The notes beneath the pieces are model-generated. The model was given only the letters and a program-made list of their open reading frames with translations, did no database searches and was not told the DNA's origin. Source: Hyphomicrobium_A sp963728165 (lineage in GTDB: Bacteria > Pseudomonadota > Alphaproteobacteria > Rhizobiales > Hyphomicrobiaceae). Taken from it: 64,000 bases of DNA. Below, piece by piece: positions 36,004 to 45,253 of this stretch (position 1 is its first letter; each line of letters begins with the position of its first letter). The DNA lies in contig CAVSIY010000001.1 in NCBI GenBank assembly GCA_963728165.1, positions 160,596 to 224,595 of the forward strand, read 5' to 3'. Made by a program: the position numbers and the translations under genes.

Positions 36004-36288
36004 ATGACATGGAAATGCGCCGTCGCCGTCGCAGCGATGGCTACGATGTTTGCGCCGGCCGTCGCGCAGGCGGATTCATCGATATCCGCGGTCGAAGGCG
36101 CGCGCGCCAAGGATCGCCAGGGCAGCTACCTGAGCCCGCAGGACCGGGACAATCTGCGCCGCTACGGCGGCAACGACGACTACGGGCCGAGCTACGGCTA
36201 TGGCGGTTACGGGTACGACGGCGGCTATTACGCCGACGGCTACGGCTATGGGCCCGGGGTTCACGTCTACATCGGCCCCGGCTACTGA
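36004..36288 (+). CDS. secreted Gly/Tyr-rich protein
   Basis: 94 residues. Signal peptide WKCAVAVAAMATMFAPAVAQ, then a polar segment (DRQGSYLSPQDRDNLRRYGG) and a Tyr/Gly/Asp-rich tail with repeated GYG and YGY. Such small secreted proteins are frequent in Hyphomicrobiales. It lies alone between the uvrA 3'-end copy and uvrA. A putative site GGAG precedes the ATG. Confidence 0.6.
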   Translation: MTWKCAVAVAAMATMFAPAVAQADSSISAVEGARAKDRQGSYLSPQDRDNLRRYGGNDDYGPSYGYGGYGYDGGYYADGYGYGPGVHVYIGPGY

Positions 36289-36393
36289 CGTCCGGTGCGG
36301 AGTGCGCTCAGCGTGCTCCGCACTTTGTTGGGTGGCGCTGCGTTATGTGGCGCTGCCGAGTCACGTCCTCGGTTCCCTCGAAGCGATCCTTGC

Positions 36394-36447
36394 GCGCCTT
36401 CGGCACGTTCTTCGTTGCGCGCCTCCGGCATGATATTTCTTGCCCGT
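36394..36447. repeat. short repeat CGCCTTCGGCACG...TTTCTTGCCCG
   Basis: Contains CGCCTTCGGCACGTTCTTCG and CGCCTCCGGCATGATATTTC followed by TTGCCCG, two tandem variants of one unit. A single related copy lies at 35838-35862, inside the partial uvrA 3'-end copy. It forms part of the 3' flank of uvrA in both places. Confidence 0.5.
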
Positions 36448-36469
36448 TGGCCAAAGTCTCGCTCAAAGG

Positions 36470-39400
36470 TTACTCCGCCGCCTGTTTGCTGGCTTTGGCA
36501 CGGCGGCCGAGAAGGTCGCGCAAATACGCGCCGGTGTAGCTTTCCTTGACGCGCGCCACGTCCTCCGGCGTCCCTGCCGCGATGATGCGCCCGCCGCCGT
36601 CGCCGCCCTCGGGGCCCAGATCGATCACCCAGTCGGCGGTCTTGATCACCTCCAGATTGTGCTCGATCACGACCACCGTGTTGCCGGCGTCGGCCAGCTC
36701 GTGCAGCACCTCCAAGCAGCTTCGCCACGTCGTGGAAATGCAGCCCCGTCGTCGGCTCATCGAAAATGTAGAGCGTGCGACCGGTGGCGCGCCGCGACAA
36801 TTCCTTCGACAGCTTGATGCGCTGCGCCTCGCCGCCCGAGAGCGTCGTCGCCTGCTGGCCGATGTGGATGTAGCCCAGCCCCACGCGCGCTAAGGTCTCC
36901 AGCTTGTCGCGGATCGCCGGCACCGCCTTGAAGAACTGCGCGCCTTCCTCGACCGTCATGTCGAGCACGTCGGCGATCGACTTGTCCTTGAACTTTACCT
37001 CCAGCGTCTCGCGGTTGTAGCGCTTGCCCTTGCATTCATCGCAGGTCACGTAGACGTCGGGCAGAAAGTGCATCTCGATCTTGATGACGCCGTCGCCCTG
37101 GCACGCCTCGCAGCGCCCGCCCTTGACGTTGAAGGAGAAGCGGCCGGGCGCATAGCCGCGCTGCTTGGCCTCGGGCAGGCCTGAGAACCACTCGCGGATG
37201 GGCGTGAAGGCGCCCGTATACGTCGCCGGGTTCGAGCGCGGCGTGCGCCCGATCGGCGACTGGTCGATGTCGATCACCTTGTCGAGCTGGTCGAGGCCCT
37301 CGATGCGATCATGCGCGCCGGGGTGCAGCCGCGCGTTGTTGAGCTTGCGCGCGGCCGCCGCATAGAGCGTGTCGATCACCAGCGTCGACTTGCCCGAGCC
37401 CGACACGCCGGTGATGCAGGTCAAGAGCCCGAGCGGGATCTCGGCGGTCACGTCCTTCAAGTTGTTCTCGGTGGCGCCGATGACTTTCAGCGATCTTGCC
37501 CTTCTGCGGGGCGCGGCGGGTCTTGGGCAGCGGGATCTGGCGCGCGCCCGAGAGATACTGGCCGGTGAGGCTTTCCGGCGTCGCCATGATGTCGTCGGGC
37601 GTGCCCTGCGCGATGATCTCGCCGCCGTGGATGCCCGCACCCGGCCCGATGTCGACGACGTGGTCGGCCGACAGGATCGCGTCCTCGTCGTGCTCGACCA
37701 CGATGACGGTGTTGCCGATGTCGCGCAGGTGGCGGAGCGTGCCCAGAAGCCGCTCGTTGTCGCGCTGATGCAACCCGATCGAGGGCTCATCGAGCACATA
37801 GAGCACGCCGGTGAGGCCGGAGCCGATCTGGCTGGCGAGGCGGATGCGCTGGCTCTCGCCGCCCGACAGCGTTCCGGACGCGCGCGACAGCGTGAGATAC
37901 TCGAGCCCGACGTCGTTGAGGAACTGCAGCCGCTCGCGGATCTCCTTCAAGATGCGCGTCGCGATCTCGTTCTGCTTCTTGGTAAACGTCTTGGGTAGCT
38001 CGGCGAACCAAACGTTCGCCGCCTTGATCGACAGATCGGTGACCTCGCCGATGTGCTTGCCCCCAACTTTCACGGCGAGCGCCTGCGGCTTCAAGCGATA
38101 GCCGTGACAGTCCTCGCACGGATGCGAGCCCTGGTAGCGCGACAGCTCCTCGCGCACCCAGTCTGAATCGGTCTCGCGCCAGCGCCGCTCGATATTGCCG
38201 ATCACGCCCTCGAACGGCTTCACGGTCTTGTAGTTGCGGGTGCCGTCCCAGTAGGTGAACGTGATCTCCTCGTCGTCGGAGCCGTAGAGCAGCGCCAGCT
38301 GCACGTGCTTGGGCAGCTTCTCCCACGGCGTCGACATCGACACATGATAGTGCTTGGCCAGCGCTTGCAGGGTCTGCTCGTAGTAGGGCGAGGCCGGGCC
38401 CGAGCGCGTCCACGGATAGATGGCGCCGTCTTTCAGCGACAGCGACGCGTCGGGGATGACGAGGTCGGGCTCGAACTGCAGCTCGGTGCCGAGCCCGTCG
38501 CAGGTGGGGCAGGCGCCGGCGGGGGCGTTGAAGGAAAAGAGGCGCGGCTCGATCTCGTCGATGGTGAAGCCGGACACGGGGCAGGCGAAGCGCGCGGAGA
38601 AGATGACGCGCTCGTGCGTCTCGTTCTTGTTTTTGAGCACGCCGCCGGACCCCCTCTCCCCATCCTTCATGGGGAGAGGGTTGGGGTGAGGGGCAGCCGC
38701 TTGCGCTGCGGTTTGTTTCTGCCCCTCACCCTGACCCTCTCCCCGCTTGCGGGGCGAGGGGAAAGTCAGCGGCTTGTCGGCGAGCTCGGCCACCGCGATG
38801 CCGTCGGCGAGCGCCAGCGCCGTCTCGAAACTGTCGGCGAGACGCGTGGCGATGTCGCCGCGCACCACCAGCCGGTCCACCACCACGTCGATGTCGTGCT
38901 TGAACTTCTTGTCGAGCTTGGGCGCGTCGGGGATCTCATAGAAGGTGCCGTCGATCTTGACGCGCTGGAAGCCCTTCTTCTGGAAGTCGGCGAGCTCCTT
39001 CCTGAACTCGCCCTTGCGCCCGCGCGCGATCGGCGCCAGCAGGTAGATGCGCGTGCCCTCCGGCAGGCCGAGCACGCGGTCGACCATCTGCGACACGGTC
39101 TGGCTCTCGATCGGCAGCCCCGTCGCCGGCGAGTAGGGCACGCCGACGCGCGCGAACAAGAGGCGCAGGTAGTCGTAGATCTCGGTGACGGTGCCGACGG
39201 TGGAGCGCGGGTTCTTCGAGGTGGTCTTCTGCTCGATGGAGATGGCGGGCGACAGGCCGTCGATGTGATCGACGTCCGGCTTCTGCATCATCTCCAGGAA
39301 CTGGCGCGCATACGCCGACAGGCTCTCCACGTAGCGGCGCTGGCCTTCGGCGTAGATGGTGTCGAAGGCGAGCGAGGACTTGCCCGAGCCAGACAGCCCC

Positions 39401-39546
39401 GTGAACACCACCAGCGCGTCGCGCGGGATCTCCAGATCCACGTTCTTGAGGTTGTGCTCGCGCGCCCCGCGGACGTGGATGGTGTTGTGGGCTTTGGCCA
39501 CGAGTGAACTCTTGGCGGGTGCCGCGGCACGGTTCTTAGGGGGCAT
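36470..39546 (-). pseudogene. uvrA: excinuclease ABC subunit A, with two frameshifts and a repeat-encoded insert
   Basis: UvrA recognises bulky DNA damage in nucleotide excision repair. First ATPase: FTGLSGSGKSSLAFDTIYAE, zinc fingers CPVSGFTIDEIEPRLFSFN and CEDCHGYRLKPQALAVKVGG, signature LSGGESQRIRLASQIGSG. Second ATPase: CITGVSGSGKSTLVIDTLYA, CEACQGDGVIKIEMHFLPDV, TTLSGGEAQRIKLSKEL. Two one-base shifts (about 37495 and 36718) split the frame; all motifs are otherwise conserved, so assembly indels are plausible. About 38 residues near residue 265-303 are encoded by a palindromic repeat. Confidence 0.88.
38650..38762. repeat. PHPNPLP-type palindromic repeat inside uvrA
   Basis: CCCCCTCTCCCCATCCTTCA, GGGGAGAGGG, GGTGAGGGGCAG, CTGCCCCTCACCC and CCCTCTCCCCGCTTGCGGGG: the same architecture as the intergenic unit at 31627-31758. 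In the uvrA frame it is open and encodes PSPRKRGEGQGEGQ, then AAAPHPNPLPMKDGERG, between the ADKPL and NKNETHERV segments of UvrA. Confidence 0.85.
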
Positions 39547-39558
39547 GCGTGTCCTGCT

Positions 39559-39858
39559 TCAACTGGCGCGGCGGCTCAGCCAGTCCTTCAACGATTGGGG
39601 GCTCTCCGCCGACGGCCTGCCGGCGATCAAGCCCTCGACACTGATGTCCTCGTCGACGGCGGGCCAGTGTATCCCTTCGCCGTTGCCGATCAGGCGCCAG
39701 TCGAGCCGCTCTTTGCTGGTCGCGTGCAGAAGGCGCGGGAACCAGGCGAGCGGCACGGAAAGCGTGCGGCCGTCGTTCAGCTCGACGCTCAGCGTGTCGT
39801 CCGTGAGCGTCAGCCCGACCGCGGACGGCACCCGCATCTCACCTGCCGAAATAGTCAT
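39559..39858 (-). CDS. DUF2442 family protein
   Basis: 99 residues. LTDDTLSVELNDGRTLSVPL and WFPRLLHATSKERLDWRLIG, then IHWPAVDEDISVEGLIAG, are the standard DUF2442 features. The gene overlaps the upstream DUF4160 gene by 20 bp. This pair is widespread and often compared with toxin-antitoxin modules, without proof. It ends 12 bp before the uvrA start, on the same strand. Confidence 0.85.
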   Translation of the reverse strand: MTISAGEMRVPSAVGLTLTDDTLSVELNDGRTLSVPLAWFPRLLHATSKERLDWRLIGNGEGIHWPAVDEDISVEGLIAGRPSAESPQSLKDWLSRRAS

Positions 39859-40075
39859 TCCAGGCCTCCAGCAAAGGACCCTGATGCCGTCTCACCAGTT
39901 CCGCAACCTCGCGAAGTTCCGGCGCCTTGAAACCGCCGCTGCGCGCCAAGCGGACGGGGTCGAGCCAGAGCTTGGCGACGCGGTCATCATGCTCGACATG
40001 AATATGGGGCGGCTCGTCACCGTCGCCAGAGTAGAAGAAGAACCGATAAGGACCAACTCTGAGAACCGTGGGCAT
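39839..40075 (-). CDS. DUF4160 family protein
   Basis: 78 residues: MPTVLRVGPYRFFFYSGDGD, EPPHIHVEHDDRVAKLWLDP and ELREVAELVRRHQGPLLEAW match DUF4160. First gene of the pair with DUF2442; translational coupling is likely because of the overlap. No ribosome-binding site of note. Confidence 0.85.
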   Translation of the reverse strand: MPTVLRVGPYRFFFYSGDGDEPPHIHVEHDDRVAKLWLDPVRLARSGGFKAPELREVAELVRRHQGPLLEAWNDYFGR

Positions 40076-40178
40076 TGGCTCCCCGCCCTATTTTCGGCTC
40101 TTACGTAGCGAAGCGGGGCCCCGGCTGCAATGGCGCCCCCTGCCGCGTCCCCCTGGCGCCTATACCTCCCCACCCTGT

Positions 40179-40381
40179 CCCCTCTCCCGTCCATGCGTAG
40201 CGTGGCTCCGCCATGACGGGAGAGGGGCGAAACCGCGCCGTTCCGGCCCACTTTCACCTCTCCCCGCAAGCGGGGAGAGGTCGCGAGCGCACCGCGCGAG
40301 CGGGTGAGGGGCGGCCGCAATCCGCAGCGCCAGTATCTGCCCCTCACCCCACCCTCTCCCCGTGAGAACGGGGAGAGGGAG
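40179..40381. repeat. two palindromic repeat units, one with a loop module
   Basis: A perfect 11-bp stem, CCCCTCTCCCG/CGGGAGAGGGG at 40179-40227, encloses TCCATGCGTAGCGTGGCTCC; it is followed by a full PHPNPLP-type unit (CACCTCTCCCCGCAAGCGGG, GCGGGTGAGGGGCGG, CTGCCCCTCACCCCACCCTC, CCCCGTGAGAACGGGGAGAG). From 40076 to 40690 no gene is supported. Confidence 0.75.
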
Positions 40382-40538
40382 CGGCGGCGGCGCTACTTGA
40401 TGCGGAACTGGTTTCGGACGGCCAGCAGGAACAGGAAAATCAGGGCGGCGGAGAGCAGGGACTGGGAACCAGCCGAGTCAGACTTTCGCGAGCGTTCTCG
40501 AATGCGGCCTCGCGCTCGCGTGTCGGATCGCCTGCAAG

Positions 40539-40567
40539 CGGTGTCTGACCCTCCGGGTCTGACACCG
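40539..40567. repeat. GTCTGACCC-type palindrome
   Basis: CGGTGTCTGACCC, TCC, GGGTCTGACACCG: a palindrome with a single central mismatch, of the family at 16632, 27477 and 50806. Half a unit (GGGTCAGACCC) follows at 40587-40597. Confidence 0.7.
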
Positions 40568-40697
40568 CAGGAAATCGGTAAGAATTGGGTCAGACCCAGA
40601 GGACCGCGATCAAGGAACAAAGTCGGCTGACGCCTTGTTCTCACGCAGTGATGGATGCCCGGGGCGGTTGGCTGTCGAAGACCGCCTCCAAAAAAAA

Positions 40698-40725
40698 GGC
40701 CGCGGGAGACGGATGCCCCGCGGCC
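40698..40725 (-). terminator. rho-independent terminator, minus strand
   Basis: GGCCGCGGG and CCCGCGGCC form a 9-bp GC-rich stem; on the minus strand the stem is followed directly by a run of eight or more T. This is the most typical intrinsic terminator of the window and serves a transcript arriving from the right. Confidence 0.85.
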
Positions 40726-40752
40726 TACGGACGGAGATCGTCCGTAAGAAAC

Positions 40753-40848
40753 CTATTCCGCCTTTTTGCCGTCCGTGACGGTGACGAGCGGCTTGCCGTC
40801 GGTGGTGATCTCGTCGTCGCCCGCAGGCGCCGGGCGCCCGACGCGGCC
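40753..40848 (-). pseudogene. orphan 3' end of a lost gene
   Basis: Upstream of the terminator the minus strand has an open frame PAPAGDDEITTDGKPLVTVT then DGKKAE and a TAG. The frame closes with a TGA 31 codons upstream and there is no start codon or ribosome-binding site. With the intact terminator 27 bp away, it looks like the remaining end of a truncated gene. Family not recognised. Confidence 0.4.
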
Positions 40849-41020
40849 TCAGGCCGTTCTATTTTGCAAGAGTATAACATTGCATTCTTGGAGCGCCAGC
40901 CCCTTCGCGGGCCCTTGCGCCCTCTCGCTACATTTGGGCCCCTGAGCCTCACGATTGCTTAGGGCGCGACGCCTAAGCTGGCGCCCGAAACGGATGCCGG
41001 CGAGACGGGCCCAGACAGGC

Positions 41021-41566
41021 ATGGACACGGTCATCGAGACGATTCTGCGCAACCCGACGGTCACGCTGCTCGGGCTCGGCCTGCTGCTGGCCGGAGCGGC
41101 GCTCGCATCGAAGCCGGGCGGCATCACGCTGGCGCGCGTCGCCGAGGAGCTGCTCGCCTACTTCGTGCTGTGCTCGATCGGCATTGGTTATCTCTACAAC
41201 TTCATCATGCACGCGTTCTTCGGCGAGATGGTCGCCCACTTCATCGGCTGGGCCGACAGCCCCTTCCAGCTCGAGGTCGCATTCGCGAGCCTCGGCTTCG
41301 CGGCCGTCGGCTTCTTTGCCTTCAAGAACACGTTTGCCGTGCGCTTCGCGGCGGTCCTCGGGCCTGCGATGTTTCTGTGGGGGGCCGCCGGCGGCCACAT
41401 CTATCAGATGTTCACGGCCTCCAACTTTGCGCCGGGCAACGCCGGCAGCGTGCTCTACACCGACATTCTGTTGCCCGTCATCGGATTTACGTTTCTATGG
41501 CTCAAGTGGGTGGCCGACAATGAATCGGCCCGGCCTGTCACCCGTTCACGCGCGGTTCGCACCTAG
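41021..41566 (+). CDS. membrane protein, DUF6790-like
   Basis: 181 residues from the ATG at 41021. Several helices: TVTLLGLGLLLAGAALA, LLAYFVLCSIGIGYLYNFIM, VAFASLGFAAVGFFAF, AAVLGPAMFLWGAAGGHIYQ, VLYTDILLPVIGFTFLWLKW. The signature MHAFFGEMVAHFIGW, ADSPFQLEVAFASLG fits uncharacterised DUF6790-type inner-membrane proteins. It starts the gene row that continues with the next two genes. Confidence 0.65.
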   Translation: MDTVIETILRNPTVTLLGLGLLLAGAALASKPGGITLARVAEELLAYFVLCSIGIGYLYNFIMHAFFGEMVAHFIGWADSPFQLEVAFASLGFAAVGFFAFKNTFAVRFAAVLGPAMFLWGAAGGHIYQMFTASNFAPGNAGSVLYTDILLPVIGFTFLWLKWVADNESARPVTRSRAVRT

Positions 41567-41590
41567 CCCAATAATGCGGAGATCCAGGCG

Positions 41591-42025
41591 ATGACGGTCT
41601 TGAAGTGGCTCTTGGTCATCTTCGGCGTGCTGTTTCTCGCCGTCCTCGCCGTCGTCATCGGCGGCTACTACTGGGCGAGCACGGTGGAGGGCGTGAAGCT
41701 GACCGCGGCGGACCTCAAGGTCGGCGGCGCCTACCCGCCCGAGCAGCACCAGGCGCTGCTCGACGCCTGCCAGAAAAACATGAAGAAGCCCGCCGACGAC
41801 AAGGGCGCGTGCACGTGCATTGCCGACAAGGCCGGCACCCAGTTCTCGCGCTTCGAGCGCCTGGCGCTGACCGCCGGCTTCGAGGGCAGCCCCACCAAGA
41901 TCGTCGCCCTCACCAAGGGGCTGATCGACAGCGGCATTCCGCAAGGCGAGGTCGAGACCATGCAGGACGATGCCAAGACGCGCATCAGCGACCTGCTGTC
42001 GGCTTGCGGTTTGGGGAAGAAATGA
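41591..42025 (+). CDS. membrane-anchored hypothetical protein
   Basis: 144 residues: one N-terminal helix (VLKWLLVIFGVLFLAVLAVV) followed by a soluble domain with CQKNMKKPADDKGACTCIAD, four cysteines and LIDSGIPQGEVETMQDDA. Likely periplasmic, anchored by the helix. The stop overlaps the start of the mono-oxygenase gene (ATGA), which indicates coupled translation. Confidence 0.6.
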   Translation: MTVLKWLLVIFGVLFLAVLAVVIGGYYWASTVEGVKLTAADLKVGGAYPPEQHQALLDACQKNMKKPADDKGACTCIADKAGTQFSRFERLALTAGFEGSPTKIVALTKGLIDSGIPQGEVETMQDDAKTRISDLLSACGLGKK

Positions 42026-43263
42026 GCGGGGACGACGCCAAGCCGGCGCAGAGGCTCACGACCACCTGCTGCGTGGTGGGCGGCGGTCCGGCCGGCATGA
42101 TGCTCGGCTTCCTGCTGGCGCGCGCGGGCATCGACGTCACCGTTCTGGAGAAGCACGCCGACTTCCTGCGCGATTTCCGCGGCGACACGATTCACCCTTC
42201 GACGCTTTGCGTCATGCAGGAGCTCGGCCTGCTCGATGCGCTGATGCAGCTTCCGCACAACCCGGTGCGCGAGCTGCAGGCGCAAATCGGCGACAAAACC
42301 ATCAACCTGGCGAACTTCTCCTTCCTGCCGCAGAAACGCGCCTTCATCGCCATGATGCCGCAGTGGCACTTCCTCAACTTTCTGGCCGAGCAGGGACGGC
42401 GCTACCCGAGCTTCCATCTCCACATGCAGGCGAACGTCACGGGCCTGCTGGAGGCGGGCGGACGCGTCACCGGCGTCAAGGCCGAGACGCCCGACGGGCC
42501 GCTCGAGGTCAAGGCCGATCTCGTCGTCGGCTGCGACGGGCGCCATTCGACCGTGCGTGCCCGAGCCGGCTTCGAGGTGGAGGACATCGGCGCGCCGATC
42601 GACGTGATGTGGATGCGCGTCTCGCGCAAACCTAGCGAGCCCGGCACCGGGGGGCGCCTGGATCGCGGCAGCTTTCTCGTGATGCTCGACCGCGGGGACT
42701 ACTGGCAGCTCGCCTACGTGATCCCCAAAGGCGGCGCCGAACGCGTGCGGGCCGAGGGCTTGCCGGCTTTCCGTGCCATGATCGCCAAGGCCGCTCCGTT
42801 TCTCAAGCCCCGCGCCGGCGAGATTGAAAGCTGGGACGACGTCAAGCTGTTGACCGTGGCCATCGACCGGCTGCGCACCTGGTACGAGCCGGGGCTCTTG
42901 TGCATCGGCGACGCCGCGCACGCCATGTCGCCCATCGGCGGGGTCGGCATCAATCTCGCCATCCAGGACGCCGTCGCCACCGCCAACCTCTTGTGGAAGC
43001 CCTTGAAGGAGGGCACCGTCACCGAGGCCGATCTCGCTGCGGTGCAGAAGCGGCGTGAGTTCCCGATGAAAGTGACGCAGCGCCTCCAAGTGTTTGCGCA
43101 GAACAATGTCGTCAAGCCGGTGCTCGCGAGCTCGGCGCCGCTGTCGGTGCCTTGGCCATTGCGGCTCGTCGACCGCTGTCCCTGGCTGCAACAATTCCCC
43201 GCCAGGCTCATCGGCGTGGGCGTGCGCCCCGAGCACGTGCACACGCCTGCGGCCGCTCCCTGA
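42022..43263 (+). CDS. FAD-dependent mono-oxygenase (PHBH/UbiH-like)
   Basis: 413 residues. FAD-binding motifs: CCVVGGGPAGMMLGFLLARA with the GxGxxG fingerprint, DLVVGCDGRHSTVRARAG (DG motif) and LLCIGDAAHAMSPIGGVGIN. The family hydroxylates aromatic compounds or quinone precursors using NAD(P)H and O2. The substrate cannot be told from context. The start codon overlaps the stop of the gene before it. Confidence 0.88.
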   Translation: MSGDDAKPAQRLTTTCCVVGGGPAGMMLGFLLARAGIDVTVLEKHADFLRDFRGDTIHPSTLCVMQELGLLDALMQLPHNPVRELQAQIGDKTINLANFSFLPQKRAFIAMMPQWHFLNFLAEQGRRYPSFHLHMQANVTGLLEAGGRVTGVKAETPDGPLEVKADLVVGCDGRHSTVRARAGFEVEDIGAPIDVMWMRVSRKPSEPGTGGRLDRGSFLVMLDRGDYWQLAYVIPKGGAERVRAEGLPAFRAMIAKAAPFLKPRAGEIESWDDVKLLTVAIDRLRTWYEPGLLCIGDAAHAMSPIGGVGINLAIQDAVATANLLWKPLKEGTVTEADLAAVQKRREFPMKVTQRLQVFAQNNVVKPVLASSAPLSVPWPLRLVDRCPWLQQFPARLIGVGVRPEHVHTPAAAP

Positions 43264-43346
43264 GCCCCGCGCAATCGCGATTGCTGCGGCTTGCGCGAAT
43301 TGCTTAGATCGCGCCTTGGGCTTTGCGCGAACGGGCAGGGGGAACA

Positions 43347-44661
43347 ATGGCTGGTGCCGCAACGGGCAAGACGCGCAAGCCCATCTACAAGCAGCTCTAC
43401 GTGCAGGTGCTGGCAGCGATCGTGCTGGGCTTCCTCGTGGGCTGGCTCGCGCCGGATATTGCCAAGAGCCCGTGGGTCAAGGCGCTGGGCGACGGCTTCA
43501 TCAAGCTCATCAAGATGGTGATCGCGCCGATCATCTTCTGCACGGTGGTCTCCGGCATCGCCCACATGAACGACGCGCGCAAGGTGGGGCGCGTGGGCTT
43601 GAAGGCGCTCCTCTACTTCGAGGTGCTGTCGACGCTGGCGCTCGGCATCGGGCTGGCGGTCGGCAACCTGGCACGCCCGGGTGCCGGCTTCGGCGGCACG
43701 GCCAATGCCGGCGCGGTTGCCGACTACGCCGCGCGCGCCGCCCATCAGAGCACGGTCGAGTTCATCTTGAACATCATCCCCGACAGCGTCGTCGGCGCCT
43801 TCGCCCGCGGCGACATCCTGCAGGTGCTGCTTGTTCTCGGTGCTGTTCGGGTTCGCGCTGATGGTGCTGGGCGAGCGCGGCCACGGCGTGCGCACGCTGA
43901 TCGACGAGGTGGGGCAGGCGTTCTTCGGCGTCATCGCCGTCGTCATGAAGGCGGCCCCCGTCGCCGCCTTCGGGGCCATGGCCTATACGATCGGCCGCTT
44001 CGGGCCCGAGGCCATCGGCAATCTGGCGGGGCTGATCGCAACCTTCTACGCGGCGGCGGCGCTGTTCGTGTTCGGCGTGCTGGGGCTCGTCGCCTGGGCC
44101 GCCGGCTTCCGCATCTGGCGCTTCCTCGCCTACATCCGCGACGAGATCCTCATCGTGCTGGCGACGAGCTCGTCGGAAAGCGCGCTGCCGCAGCTGATGG
44201 AGAAGCTGGAGCGGCTCGGCTGCTCCAAGTCGGTCGTGGGCCTCGTGGTGCCGACCGGCTACTCGTTCAATCTCGACGGCACCAACATCTACCTGACGCT
44301 GGCCACGCTCTTCATCGCGCAGGCGCTGGGCGTGGAGCTGTCGCTGTCGGAGCAACTCGCCATCCTCGGCGTGGCCATGCTGACCTCCAAGGGCGCCAGC
44401 GGGGTGACGGGGGCGGGCTTCGTGACGCTCGCGGCCACGCTTGCCGTGGTGCGGCCCGAGCTGGTGCCCGGCATGGCCATCGTGCTCGGCATCGACAAGT
44501 TCATGAGCGAGTGCCGCGCCATCACCAATTTCATCGGCAACGGCGTGGCGACGATCGTGGTGTCGGCCTGGGAGGGAGAGCTCGACCGCGCCGCGCTCGC
44601 CGCGGGTCTGCGCCGCCGCGTGGATACCTCCGACGTGGAGACGGCGGTTACGACGGGGTAG
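43347..44661 (+). pseudogene. dctA: C4-dicarboxylate/proton symporter DctA-type, with one frameshift
   Basis: Inner-membrane carrier for succinate, fumarate and malate. The 5' frame has FIKLIKMVIAPIIFCTVVSG, LLYFEVLSTLALGIGLAVG and FILNIIPDSVVGAFARGDIL; after an extra base at about 43829 the second frame gives VLFGFALMVLGERGH, LIVLATSSSESALPQLMEKL, VVPTGYSFNLDGTNIYLTLA and KFMSECRAITNFIGNGVATI. Corrected, the protein has about 437 residues with every family motif intact, so a sequencing indel is likely. Confidence 0.88.
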
Positions 44662-44682
44662 CAATACGCTCAATCAAAGGAC

Positions 44683-44834
44683 ACGCCCCTCACCCGGCCT
44701 CTTCATGCGTTCCGCATGAATTCGGCCGACCTCTCCCCCGGGAGAGGTGGTGTTGAGACTGCTGCAGCCACTTCACCTCTCCCAGGGGGAGAGGTCGCCG
44801 CGAAATGCGACAGCATGAGCGGCGGGTGAGGGGT
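44683..44834. repeat. palindromic repeats of the CTCTCCC/GGGAGAG family
   Basis: GCCCCTCACCCGGCC, a small hairpin ATGCGTTCCGCAT, GACCTCTCCCCCGGGAGAGG, then TTCACCTCTCCCAGGGGGAG, AGGTCGCC and GGGTGAGGGGTGG. The order is that of a complete unit in reverse plus half a unit. It fills the gap between dctA and the cysteine-cluster gene. Confidence 0.65.
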
Positions 44835-44851
44835 GGCGCGCGTGAAAGCGC

Positions 44852-45253
44852 TCAATCTTCCTCGTGGTTGGTCAGCGCGATGAACTCGTCGTCCTCCTGG
44901 GCCCGGCGCTCGAAGCTGAGGAAATCATAATAACCGCAGCGCCCGCCGCCCGGAAACGAGCGGCACACGGCGGGGCGCGCCTTGTAGACGGTGCAGCGGC
45001 GCTTCTTGATATCGAAAAAGCGGCAGATACGCCCGAAAATCGGGTCTTTCTTGCGCCGCATCGCGTATTTGCGCCCATGCTCCTCTTTGGTAAACGCGGT
45101 CTTCGCCGCCTTAAACGACAGTCCATGATGCTTGGCGAGCCGCTCGACGTCGCGCTTATCAAGCGGGATCAGCGGATAGGAACAGCAATAGCCGGGGCAT
45201 TTCTCGCACTTGTACTGCGGGTGGCTCACGCGGGGCACTCTCCGGGACGGCAT
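44852..45253 (-). CDS. YkgJ-type cysteine cluster protein
   Basis: 133 residues. YKCEKCPGYCCSYP near the N-terminus is the CxxCxxxCC signature of this putative Fe-S or zinc-binding family; further conserved cysteines are in GRICRFFDIKKRRCTVYKAR and AVCRSFPGGGRCGYYD. Biochemical role unknown. Monocistronic; divergent from the pentapeptide-repeat gene. Confidence 0.85.
   Translation of the reverse strand: MPSRRVPRVSHPQYKCEKCPGYCCSYPLIPLDKRDVERLAKHHGLSFKAAKTAFTKEEHGRKYAMRRKKDPIFGRICRFFDIKKRRCTVYKARPAVCRSFPGGGRCGYYDFLSFERRAQEDDEFIALTNHEED

Noticed and set aside
36004..36288. Part of the uvrA tail duplication
   Set aside because: The Gly/Tyr-rich gene has its own signal peptide and opposite strand, and no similarity to uvrA.
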